NCBI GenBank assembly: GCA_047495785.1
Contig: JBLDXI010000009.1
Location: 3,844,001 to 3,908,000 of the forward strand
From: Lepidodermella squamata
Lineage: Eukaryota; Gastrotricha
DNA length: 64,000 nucleotides
Direction of reading: 5' to 3'
In this document: positions 24,001 to 35,306 of the stretch, in pieces
How positions within the stretch are numbered: position 1 is the stretch's first letter
How the letters are laid out: the number at the start of each line of letters is the position of its first letter
Position numbers and translations under genes: made by a program
Notes under the pieces: generated by a model
Databases searched by the model: none
The model's input: only the letters and a program-made list of their open reading frames with translations
What the model was told of the DNA's origin: nothing

Positions 24001-27000
24001 TCTATGGAATACGGTTGCTTGATTGCAAAATATGTCACTAGCATTTCGGTGAAAAATTCAAAGCCGATTTATTCGATGGACTACCGCGATCCTTCCAAGC
24101 TTTCAGTCGAACTGCAATTTTGAAACGACTGCCTGTAGGGTTAGCTGCTCGAAACAATCTCTAACCTCAAACTTGACCGCATTTCGAACCATTTTGGATA
24201 CATGTTCTCAATAAGTTAATGAAATCAAACTGGTTGAAATTCAAAAAAGTTGTCTGAAATTTATATTTGCGCCATTTTATGAGCCCAAATTCGTAAGCTT
24301 TATGAAAAAAATGTCATTTATTTGAACACCGGCAGTTCCCTCCGATTAGATTTTGATTAAAATCCTCAATAAATAAGATATCGAAATGTGCATACCCGTT
24401 GAGCTTCTTGGGCCCACTGCTCCTGCAGCACCTTCTCCTGCTGCGCCCGTTGCTCAGATTCGCGAGCCTTCGCCTCGAAATGCGGCATGTACTGCTCGAC
24501 GTACTCCCTAACAACCGGCCGCAACGGTCCGAATTGATCGCGAAGGTAGCACAGCGCATGATACGCGGCCAAATCTTCACTCAACCGATAATCACGCATG
24601 TAGGCCATCGTCAACTGTCGATGACTGTGATCCGGCTTCTCGCTATCAATTCGAATGCCCTTCTGCTCGTTCTCATACTCGCGCCACGCCGCTGTTTTCT
24701 CCGCATCGTCCAGCGTCTGATCGGCCTGATGGGCTAGCAACGAATCATGGTCAAGGTACGACTTGACAACATGCGGAAATTTCCGCAACAACTCGGCGAA
24801 AATGCGATCTTTCGGCACGACAAACCGCGAGAAATCGTTCTGATCCCCAGTCGGTTGACTAGAAGGCCCAGCCGAATCGCCGGCCAGGGGCAGCGATGAA
24901 TCCATGGCAGATTGGGGCCGGGGCGAGTCTTTGATGACGTTGTCATTGAAATCAAACTCGTACAACTGCGCGATATCCTTCGCGCTGAAATGACGCAAAA
25001 TTTGCTGCTCATCAACAACTCGTTGCGACATTGACTGTTTCAACACTTGACGATCGTAGATTCGCTCTTCCATCGTCCCAGCCGCGACCAGTCGGTAGAC
25101 GTAGACCGGTTTCGTCTGGCCGAATCGATAAGCGCGAAACAGGGCCTGCAAATCGTTCGAAGGGTTCCAAGATACATCAGTGATAATGACTCGATTCGCG
25201 CCGACTAAATTGATACCCAACCCGCCAGCTCGAGTTGAAATCAGGAACAGCCTCGCCCGCAGATTTCTCGGGTCGTTGAAGCGTTTAATCAAATCACTGC
25301 GATCGGACGCGCCGACTTGGCCATCGATTCGGAAGTAGTCCTTATCCGGCTCCCAGGTTGAGAACAGATCGTCCTCAATGTCAATCGGCTCGCCCGATTT
25401 TTCGCGGATCGATTTCTCCTCTTTACGCCGTTTTTGTTCGGCGAACAAAATTTCTTCGAGTAGGTCGAGGAAAAAGAGGGATTGCGAGAAAACCAGCGTT
25501 TTATCACCCACAGCTTCGAAAGACCGTAATAGCTGCATCAGGACGATGAATTTCGATGACGCCTCGACGCTTCTCGCCATATCCTCGGTGACTAGGGACA
25601 AAAACCAGTCGAGACGAGCCGCGTTTTCAGTCTGAGGAATCGCGATTTCCTCCTCGTCGACTTTCGTATTCCGAGTATTCCGGCCCTTCTTACTGCCGCT
25701 TTTCGAGGTTGTTGCCACGTCCTTCTTCGGTTTCGATGACTTGGTTTTGCTTTTCGAATTCGGCAGTTCCTCCCCATCCGGGCCAATCATAATGACGCAA
25801 TCTGAGTCTGAATCAGCCTCCGACCCGCTCGACGCCTCAGGCTCCTCCTCGGCCGAGTCGTCATCGGCTGAAGACGCGCTTTTTCGGTCGGCTACGTCGA
25901 GGTAATCCCGCATTTCATCGCGAGCTTCTTTTTCGTCTCGTTTGATTTTAGCCGCCATGAGAAGATACGGATGAGTGGCTACGTATCTCAACGTGTGGTA
26001 GTCGGCGAAAAGTCGACGCCTGAAGTTGTTCGCCTCGCGTTCTGTCACTTTTAGGGTGCATTGGACACCGACGATGTCCGTGAGATACTTCACGTATAGA
26101 TCTGATTGAATCGGGGTCAAGCGAAGTAGCAGCACGTATTCGAGTTTTGTGGGTAGGACGTTTGAGAGGTGCTCGTAGCCGCGACGGTGAACGCAGCCCT
26201 GGAGCAGGCGGTGAAGGACACTGATTCGGCGTTTCATCAACCGCTCGTCGGCTGGGGTAGAATCTTTACATTCGCCGGCTCGAATCGGGTTAGCAAATCT
26301 GGCAAAAAGTAAATAAATCCAATTATCCAATTAGAGCTTTGACTGATTTTCCCAAAATTAGGATGTTCGATTTTAGAGTTTTCCCTAAATCTGAATTTTT
26401 ATTACAGGTAGATCTTACTATTATGCGTATTTTACGCTAAGAGTGGTCCGTTTGCCGAGTTATATCGATTTTAGAAATCGAGGAAATCTCCGATAACCGA
26501 AGTCTTGGACTTATGTGTTGAAATTGAACCACTTGGGTTAATTAAATAATTTATTCATTTAGGTAATTAATTTATCAATTTATCAATTAATTAATAACCA
26601 GGATCACGGGGGAGAGGGTAGGGTCAATATCAATAAAGAAATTAAAATCGCCAAGAATCAGAAAAATTTGGTGTTGTAACTCAAAAACTCAAATTTAGTC
26701 GTACAAATAATTTAAATCAATCAAATGAAAATTATTTTCGAGGGGAAAGGGAATGCTTTTTAAGTTATTTATATAAGGATTCCGAATAACTCTGCAATTG
26801 ATAATCAAAAATCACCCTTTTCGATCGGGCCCTTGAGAACTCAAAACCTTTAAAATCCGAAAATTGTGAGTTGGAACAGCCAAGTAGCGATAGTCAATTG
26901 TGCAAATTTTTAACGACTTTCAAGTCCAAGCTAATACGAATCATTCCGAATAGCAATGATTTAACATTGCTAAAACTTTCAAATTGTATTTTTGCCTTAC

Positions 27001-30000
27001 CGATTCGCGAATTCTTCCTTGTTTCCAAGAAGAGCAGGCTTGACGAAGGAGACCATGCAGTGGTACTCGAACAGATTGTTCTGCAGCGGCGTGCCAGTCA
27101 GCACAATTCGCCGCTTCGTTCTCACCAAATTCGCCAATTTCGAAATCGCAGATTGGGACGACTTCAAAATATGACCCTCATCGCACACGACAATGTCCGG
27201 GCCCGGCGAAATCAACGCCTCGTGAAACACGTTCGGCCTTTTCGACGGCGACGTTTTATTCGGTTTATAATCAGCCGTCAGCCGGCGATACATTTCGTAA
27301 CCGAGAATCATGACGCCGCCATCGCGTTGCCACCCGGCCATTTGGGCCTGGCGAGCTTTCATCAACTTGACCGCAGACATCTCACGAACGTCAATTTCAT
27401 CCTCCTCAGGTACCCATCGCCGGAATTCCTGCTGCCAGTTCAGCACAGTGTTCAACGGCGATAAAATCAAACAAGTTCTGATGCCGGTTAAATGGTTATT
27501 TGCGATGATTGTGTGAACGAAGGTGATGGTTGATAGCGTTTTGCCGAGACCCATGCAATGCGCGACAATGCACCCACTGCCCGGTTCACCGCGCTTCAAA
27601 TTATCCACAGATTCACACGTGGTTTCCCACATGAATTTAACAACTTCAACTTGATGCTTTTTCAACTTTTTAGCAATCATCGGGTTAACTTGCAGCAGCG
27701 GTTTGCCGGTTTCAGGCTCCATTTCGAGAATCAAAGCATCGGCTGTTTCTGTCCCGCCTTGCGACATGTTTAAAATCGCGGCATTGTAAATTCTCTGCCG
27801 TTCTGCGATACGCTTTTGCCGCTCATTCTCGGCCTTAATCGCATCTCGAGTATCTTTCCCAAGCTCGCCAATCGCCTTAATTCGTCGAGTTTTTTGTTTC
27901 AATTCTGAAAAAAATGAGAAATTAAATAATGAAACTCCTTCTTAACTCTTAACTCACTCTCTTCGGAACCTTCATCGACAATCACAGTTCGAGAGTTTTT
28001 CTTCGAGCTCAGCGTGCTGCGGGAACGGGTGACTCGTTTCGGCTTCGGTTTAGTCTCAAAATCGTCGTCATCATCATCGTCATCTTTTACATCGCTATCA
28101 TCGTCCCCCTCTTCTTCCTCTTCTTCATCGTCATCGTCATCATCGCTCGCGTTTGATTTCTTCTTCTTTTTAGCCATAATAGCTCGACGTTTTGCTGAAG
28201 GTTCGAAATCTGAGTCTGATGGTTGGTAAGAGTCTTCTTCATCGTCGGAGTCGCCCTTTTTCGTCGACTTCCGACGACCCGATCGGCGAACCACAACTTC
28301 GCTATCTAAAATAATCCCCGAAAAATTGAGAGAAAATTTATTTAATTGAACTTCGCACCTTCTGAGCCTTTTTCACTGCTAGTACTTGGGTCGCCAACGC
28401 GAGTTCTCAGCAGTTTTTCAACATCATCAGGTATGTTACCCTTCTCGCCCTTTGAAGGCTGTTGAGGTGGCTTCTTTTTCGAAGCTTTTGTTTTGAAGTC
28501 GTCATCATCCTCAAACTCGTCCTCATCTTCATCCTGTTCCTCGTCATCTTCCTCTTCTTCGTCCTCGTGATCTTCAAAATCGACTTCTTCTTCGTCAGAC
28601 ATTATCTGGTGTCTACCAACAAGCTCCGGTTCCGTCAAAAGCGAATTATCGTCCTCGTCGGAATACTCTTGTTCAGAGTTTGAACTCTAAAAACAAGCAG
28701 CGAACAGCATTTAGTAGATGAAGTAGTGGATTTGGTGGTAGTGTTCAATAAATATTAATGATAAACCTAATGGTGGAGAATAATATCGAATTTAGGCTAC
28801 ACTTCATCGAATTTATGCAGTCAAATGTTAGATGATGACGACAGGTGGAAATTTAAACCAATGTATAAGAGCAAAACTTTATGTTTTCAACCAGAGTTGA
28901 GCAACAAAAAAAAGCAAACTTATCGCGGCTATATTTACAAATCTACGTAGAAATCGTAAACAATTTGGAAAAAAACCTCGCTGCTGAGCCAACAAATCTC
29001 ATACAGCTTCATAGAAAATTAAATTGTCAATTTCTTTTTACCGATTCGCGTTTCTTCGCTGACGATGACTTCTTGTTTCGAGCACTTTTAGGACCGCGGT
29101 AATCACTTCGTTTGGAAGTGTTCGGCATCCTTGAAAATGAAACAAACAAATAATCCAAAACTATAGTGAATTCGCTCCCACGAACCTAGTCAACCTAGCA
29201 ATCTCTTCATCTGTATCAGTTCCTTCGAATTCGAACGACTTAGACACTGCCGCTTTGTTTTTACGAATGCTTTTAATATCTTCCGAGGCGAAACCCATTC
29301 CGACGAGTTCGTCGAGCGAAAACGAAGTCTGGTTAGAGGGCGGAAGCTTGGCAACAGTGACGATTGGGACGAGTTGCTTGAGCTTAGGGTCAACCGCCAA
29401 ATCTCGCCACTTTTTAAAAGGGTACGAAGCGGAGCAAACAGGCTCATCACTTCCCGTTGAAACGCGTCGCTATATTCGAACAACAATAAATATTTACTTG
29501 AATTTACTAATTCACCTTCTGAAGCTACCTTTCTTTTAGGAGCAGCGCTAGTACCAGCAGACTGCAACCTTTTGCTACTTGAAGCCTCCGATTTTCGATT
29601 GGATTTCTTTTTATCTTTAGGGGTGCGCAAACCTTCAACGCCAACAATTAAACAAGATTCACTGGAATCGCTATCTTGATGCGCGACATTTTTAATGGGT
29701 TTAGATGACAGTGAAGGCTCAGATTTACTACCAGCAGCTGTGCTGCGTTTCTGAGAATTTTTAGCACTAACGCGCTCCTTCTCTGCAGCTTTCGCATGAT
29801 TCGAGCGATCAGGACTTCCAGCGTTCTTATCAGCACTAGCAGAAGCACCAACATTTTCAGGTGAGCCGTCAGCTGACTTTTTGCCGTAAACTTTCCGCGC
29901 CGATGTTCTAGAGGACGATTTTACCGGTTGTTCTGGGCTGTTTTCAATGCTCTCATTCGACTTATCTCCGACATTATCCCCATTTGAGGCAGCGTGTCCA

Positions 30001-30434
30001 TTCGACATGGTAGGCTCTTCATCGTCTGAAATTCGATCTTCAGTATTCTGAGCAACTTCGTTCGAAGCTTCATCTTGAAGCAACAATTCAAGATCATCAT
30101 CGTCGGCCAGCAATGCTTCTCTTTCTGGATTCAGTTCCTTGGCCCCATTTTGGGGGCTGGCGCCATTAGTATGTAATATCGCGTTGCTGCTGATACGCAA
30201 CGGCGAGCGAACTGGAGAAGCAACGGGCGCAGGCGAAGCTCTTACATCAGCTGAAGCCTCTGGCAATGAAGTCGAAGGTGTTTTCGATACTTTCATCAAC
30301 AAAGCCATGAACTGGAAAGCACTATGGAGCAACTTAGACATCGCATCTTCATCACCGGGTGATCTTTCATAAGATTCCAGAAATTGATGCCCATCTTCCA
30401 GAGCTTGGGCCAGAGATTCAATGCGGCGAGCCAT
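21044..30434 (-). CDS. ATRX: ATRX/XNP SNF2-family chromatin remodeller
   Basis: Exons 30434-29529, 29469-29186, 29129-29042, 28686-28359, 28305-27958, 27904-27001, 26298-24396 and 21508-21044 join in frame to about 1,741 residues. ATRX is a DNA-dependent ATPase acting with DAXX on histone H3.3 at heterochromatin and telomeres. The N-terminal third is Ser/Lys-rich, then strongly acidic (Glu/Asp runs encoded near 28540 and 28100). SNF2 motif I is GLGKT in VAHCMGLGKTLSTITF and motif II is DEGH. The helicase C lobe has QALFRAYRFGQTKPVYVYRL and ARLFLISTRAGGLGINLVGA. No ADD zinc finger is visible, as in invertebrate XNP. The last intron (21509-24395) holds a dead hAT element. The join 29186|29129 removes a stop codon by a 56-bp intron. 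Without it there would be two genes 32 bp apart, the second starting at 29128. The single-gene model is inference. Confidence 0.9.
21700..23160 (+). mobile_element. Decayed hAT-family transposase (in last ATRX intron)
   Basis: Fragments in several frames follow the order of a hAT transposase. First comes FLKMIAHDFQPFSIVND with the following helical part and SDMWTDDNN (21703-22053). Then AVTDKGSNFAL (near 22325) appears, and finally the dimerisation region LNWWWEKRYTWPTLAYVAV...LLQTPASS (22960-23140). The last is characteristic of hAT. Frames are broken by stops, so no active protein remains. It runs antisense to ATRX. Ends and 8-bp target duplication were not identified. Confidence 0.85.
23690..24123 (+). 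pseudogene. Unrecognised coding-like fragment inside the last ATRX intron
   Basis: Two frames look coding by composition: 23690-23905 (beginning MAALDYDRAGRILIRESF) and 23840-24123 (ending YRDPSKLSVELQF). They overlap out of frame, and I could not join them with a clean splice, so this may be a frameshifted gene scrap. The hydrophobic-acidic pattern of IDILLESMEYGCLIAKY is unlike random AT-rich DNA. I do not recognise a family. It is antisense to ATRX and just right of the hAT remnant, so it may be part of the same insertion. Confidence 0.3.
26339..26836. repeat. Copy of a dispersed intronic repeat (ATRX intron)
   Basis: This segment fills most of the 702-bp ATRX intron 26299-27000. It matches the G6Pase-1 intron copy at 36340-36730 in order: TAGATCTT..TATTATGCGTATTTT, then TATCGATTTTA.AAATC, then AAATCGC.AAGAATC.GAAA.ATTT.GTG. 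Similarity is patchy, so both copies are old. No coding capacity was seen. Confidence 0.6.
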
Positions 30435-31285
30435 AGGGCTATTTGTCAGAAAAAAGCCACCAATTTAACGAAAAATGTTGACCATCTAAATATGTTGCAT
30501 GGAATCCCAAATTAAGGCATAAGCGAGATGCGAGAGCAAGTCTGAAGCCCTTCATTACAACGTTAAAATAAGAAAACAATGGACTGTCAATATTTAAGGC
30601 AGCAGTACCAAGATCCAGATTCCACGTGAAACGGCATAAGTTAGCAGATGAGAGGAAAGCTAGCAGCTCATTAAATCATTAAACTACGCTGATGAAATAG
30701 AAGAAGACAGAAGGGTGAATGAAATATGGCCGATCGGGGTAGGAAAATAATATGTGCCACGTAATCATCAGTAGTAATCATCAATCGGTTTTCAGCGAGT
30801 CTATCCACCCCGCGTTTTCTGCCGGGCTTTTTCAAAAAATGCTATAGCCAGGATATTTGTGACTTTTATTTGCAGTAAAATACTGCTAAAAACATCCCGA
30901 ATTATTGAGCAAACTTTTTGATTTGTAAAATAGCGTAATATGCGCTTATATTTTTGGGTTGACCTTGAAAAGCTGAAAAGCTGAAAAGCGCGCGAACAAA
31001 CGTTTTCAGCTGAGAGATCGAGCTTGAGTCGATGTGGTGCAGGCTGAAGTGGGTGCTGACGCGCCGTTGCGGTTTCTAGGCCTTTCGTGACGTGGCATAG
31101 TTACTGGTGCGATATGAGTTGCGATATACCCCTTGATTCGCAATGGATGATGAGTTGTTTCGTGGGAATATTGAGCTCTTTTTCTGATTTGCATTTTGCA
31201 GTATTTGGTTATAAAAGTCGGTCTTATTTTTTTATAGAGCGATGGCTATCGGATTTAAATCACTTGACGGCGCGCTTTAATTGAA
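30435..31285. promoter_or_regulatory. Divergent promoter region between ATRX and BRCA1
   Basis: This 851-bp stretch separates the ATG of ATRX (minus) from the ATG of BRCA1 (plus). It must contain both promoters. I see a short tandem of AAAAGCTG at about 30968-30989 and no convincing exon. Whether the promoter is truly shared cannot be told from sequence. Confidence 0.45.
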
Positions 31286-34200
31286 ATGCCTGGCTTCCAA
31301 GAAGAATTCAGTAATAAGCTTGGCCTCATTTTGTCTCAGCTAAATTGTGCTATTTGGTATTATATCTCTAATTTTACGCGCCCACCCCTATCTCAATCCA
31401 TTGTTTTACTTTAGTTTGGACATATATTCAGATCCTGTGACTCTACCTTGTGGTAATACCTTCTGCAAGTAAGATTTTTCTCGCATTTCCTGGTGGAAGT
31501 TACAATTTATAACTTTAGGGCGTGTATCAGTCAATTCCGAGACTCCATTCTCAGAGGTCGCTATCAGAGTGCTGTAGATGAGCCTTCGAAATTTGTTTGC
31601 CCGACATGCCGGATGGAACTCGGCCCAAGGTAATATATCTACAAATATGCATTGCATACGTTCATCTTTATATCTTAGGACGGCCTTGCCTGAAAATTGC
31701 GCTCTTCAAGAATTAGCTGAACTTGCACGACGCACAATTAGGCGTTGGGAACTTCTGTTTGGTCGCCCCTGTATGTTGACGTTGCGTTATCTTTTGCTTT
31801 GATTATTTAATTTCTTTATGTGCAGATCAACCGCCGAAGGTTAATGTGCCTTTGTCGCAATCAACAGTTTCGTCATCTGTTTCTTCTGTAAGGCATTATT
31901 ACTGCCTCATTGTACCAAAATAGTATTGTTTGTTTCAGTCTGGTGACCGCTGTCTGAATCGTAGCAACGAAAATGGTTCGATTAGCTTTTATATACTTGA
32001 CTTGATTTTAAAGAGCCCTATTTCTAGAGCCACCTCGGTTATCGCTATTCGGAGAGCAAGGATCCCCTGGAATGAAACCACTAGGTTTGTGTATTAATTT
32101 CAACTTCCAACGAGCATTGAATTGTATTTTGATAGATAGTTTCAAATCTCCGCCTCAGCTGTCCCCTGCTATGCCTATGGCAGAATCTAGCATGAATTCC
32201 GAGCTCAAGAAGCTCATATCACCGCCTAAAGTTTACGGCCGATCAATGAGCGTTCAAAATGCAATCCCATCTGCTCCATTCAGCACAAAGGATATGTTTA
32301 AAAAGCCGGCGTCAAAGGATCCTTACCAGTTTCACGGAAGTCAGAGTCAAAGTCAAGAGGAAGAGGAAAAGGCTGCGAAAAAGAAGAAGGAAATGGATTC
32401 GAGTGAAGTTATGCCACCTCCAAAGGTCAAGAAGGTAACAAAGTCGGCGAGCAAGGCGAAGTCGACGGAGCAAAGTAAAAACAACGTTGTTGAGGCGTTA
32501 TCATCGCAAAATCCGATTATTCAACACATGAGATCAATTGTCGAAGCTGCTGAGCAAGTCCAGCTTGTCGTTGAAACCGAAGCCCAGCGAAGTGTTACTC
32601 CGACTGAGAATCAAGTCGCTTCTAAACGACCTTTACCTGACGACGGAAACGTTACTGGCAGCGGCGGCAAGAAATTGAAGCAAGACCAAGCGAAACAAAG
32701 TATTAAAGATAACTTCCCTATGTTGGATTTTATGCTTCCAACTAGTGAGACTGAAATGTCGAATTCGCCCCCGAAGACAGTGAATAGCCAAATGCCAGCT
32801 GAAGTTCCACCGTCTTTGATTCATGTGAATTTATCGCTTTCAGCAAGCTCGTCAAATAGACCTAACATCGGTTCTGCTGAATCACGTAGCTCAGATATAA
32901 CTCTTTCGTTATCTTCGGGAAAAGTTGCGACTCCGAAGAACCCGGAGCTTTCGAGTAGTTTGACAGCTTCGTCTTCGGCTAAATCATCTACCCTTGTTGG
33001 CAAGAGTTGCGTTGAACCATCGATCGTTGATCAAATTTCCAGTCAGGCCAGTTCAAAGCGCGCGCAGCTTGAAACCATCGATGTTTCGACCGAAACACCC
33101 CGTCCAGCGGGTTTTATCCTGATTTTCCCGGATGGAAACGTATCTATGTCCGCATTGGTTAAATACATGGTTCATAGCTCGGTAATTTTCTGAGTTAACT
33201 AATTTTCTCGTTCCTAAAATGAGTTTTTACAGGCTCAAACGGACCCTTTGCCAGAGCCGGAGCCTAGGATCGAGGTAGTGAGACAGGTAATGGGGGTTGA
33301 AACAATTCGAAAATTCTTAATAATTTTTCAAATTTTAGTCGGTAAAGGAAACTGCGAGTATTGAAGTTCAAACAGATAAAATCGAAGTTCCAGTCATTCA
33401 TCAAGCTTCAGCTGAGGTCCAAACAGACGAAATCGTAACCGAAGTTCCGGTACCGATGGAAACCAATGATCAAGGTTTGCCCCAACCTGCCAATAATGAT
33501 GAAGGAACTTCGACATTCTGGTCTTTACCTCAAGATGCTAACATGCCTCCACCCGAAGAGCCGCCCACCTCGCGACCAGAATCGCTAAATTTGATCCCGT
33601 CTGCAGCCTCGTTGTGCCCTGACAGTCTCGCAGTAGCTGCTGCACTATGCCGGGCTGATGAAGACGACGCTGATTTGGCTGATACTATGGTCGCAAATTC
33701 GAATTCTGGCGACTATATCGTCGCGAATACTCCACCTCAGAACGAAGATTATGTACTGCCTTCGCCGAATAAAGCGTCTCCTAATAAGCAGCAAAGCTCG
33801 GCCGATTTCGTGCCGTCCTCAGTTCAATCGTTCCTTCGATCGCAAGACCCAGGCACAACGAATATGCAGCTATCAGTTTTCGACGAAAAACCAGCATCGG
33901 AGAGCCCGGCGCCTGATTTGACGAAAACCGTCATGAATATCACGGAGATAACACCAGCGACTGAAATGACTATGAAATCAGGCGATGGCAAGTCGGCGTT
34001 GACTAATTTTATGAATCGAATGTCTAGCCAGTTCGGCAATCAAAGTTCAACCCCGTCTGGTGCTACGCTGAAAAAATTCACCTTCACGACGCAAGACCCG
34101 TTACCTCCCCCACCGCCACCGCCGCCTGAAATCCCGTTGAAACCAGCCCCTGTTGTTATGAAGTCGGTTTTACCGCAGTCCCAGGCTGATTTGCCTCAGT

Positions 34201-35084
34201 TATTACGAGATGCTAGGAGTGAACCATCGACCATCTCGCTAACTTCATCCGGCTGTTCGGGCTATGAGCCATACACGACTGCGTTACGCGGGTTCTGTGA
34301 TTTGTTTTCATGCCGGCAGACTGGGAATTTCCTGGTAAAATCGACCACTCACGTCGTTTTGAAAACACTGCCTGGTTACGAACCTTTCCGAGTTTGCGAC
34401 CGTACGATGAAGTTTTTGATGGCAGTTGCAGCGAGACGCTGGGTTGTTTCGATTCAATGGGTTTTGGACTCGGTGAGAGAGCGGCGAGTTTTGCCTGAGG
34501 AGCAGTATGAAATCACTGGCGATTCATCAACGGCACCTGACCACTGCGGGCCGTCGAAATCGCGGTCGTCTCGAAGCGGGCTATTCGCGAATATCGAAAT
34601 CTGTTGCACCGAGAATTCGTTGACAAACCCGGTTTTCACGCGTGAAGATGTGTTCCAATTGATTGAGCTCTGTGGCGGTACGAGGATTGATTCGCCGGAC
34701 GCGTTTTCTTACAAACGGGGTACGAAACGTATTATTGCGATAGAAGAGCCGGTCACTGAGAGCGGACAAACTATCCCGCCAACGGCTGATGAGCTGAAAC
34801 GCCGTAAAGGTCAGTTTTCATTTTCACCAGCGTAAAAGCTGGAAATTACTTGAATATTAAGGAACTAAGAACTTCTAATTTTGATCTGAGAGAATTCTAA
34901 TTCAACGTTTTTTTTCTATATTTTAGACATGCATCGCAGATACAAGGCCGTGCTGCTCTCTGTTGATTGGATTCTGGATTCGATTTCCCGCAGTTCTCGA
35001 ATCGATGCTTCACATTCCGCGAATGCTGCTTATGTTCTTTTCGGTTCACCGTCCGAACTTGCTGCTCTCGCTTCAGCAAATTAA
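31286..35084 (+). CDS. BRCA1: BRCA1 orthologue (RING - disordered middle - tandem BRCT)
   Basis: Eleven exons (31286-31356, 31415-31468, 31519-31629, 31679-31770, 31826-31887, 31939-31975, 32028-32084, 32136-33181, 33233-33286, 33339-34809, 34927-35084) give 1,070 residues. BRCA1 with BARD1 is the E3 ligase guiding homologous recombination. The N-terminal RING, assembled across four exons, reads [25 protein letters not shown]...CPTC, with the spacing of BRCA1. The middle is Ser/Pro/Lys-rich with few conserved features. The C-terminus holds tandem BRCT repeats: STTHVVLKT, CDRTMKFLMAVAARRWVVSIQWVLDS and ERRVLPEEQYEITGD, then a second repeat ending VDWILDSISR, all closely patterned on BRCA1. Human BRCA1 is longer, as in other invertebrates here the middle is shorter. 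A short intron (32085-32135) interrupts what otherwise reads as a false start. It is head-to-head with ATRX and 222 bp upstream of G6Pase-1. Confidence 0.92.
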
Positions 35085-35306
35085 CTGATTTCATAGCTAT
35101 AAAATCTCTTTCAATTATGATAGATCTTTTTTGTTGCTGATCTTTCTCAATTTTGCACCTAAGAATTTGATCAAAAAATGAGGCTTTCAGGCTTTGATAT
35201 GAATAATAATGAAATTTGCTCAATTTATTTGTTATTTTTGTAGACATTATTTTACCACAATTTTTATACAATAATTACATATAGTTGCTCAAAATAACCG
35301 ATCACA

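Noticed and set aside
28014-28683. Ser- and Phe/Leu-rich plus-strand ORFs opposite the ATRX acidic region
   Set aside because: They are the complement of GAT/GAG acidic repeats; the minus frame is the conserved gene with splice sites.
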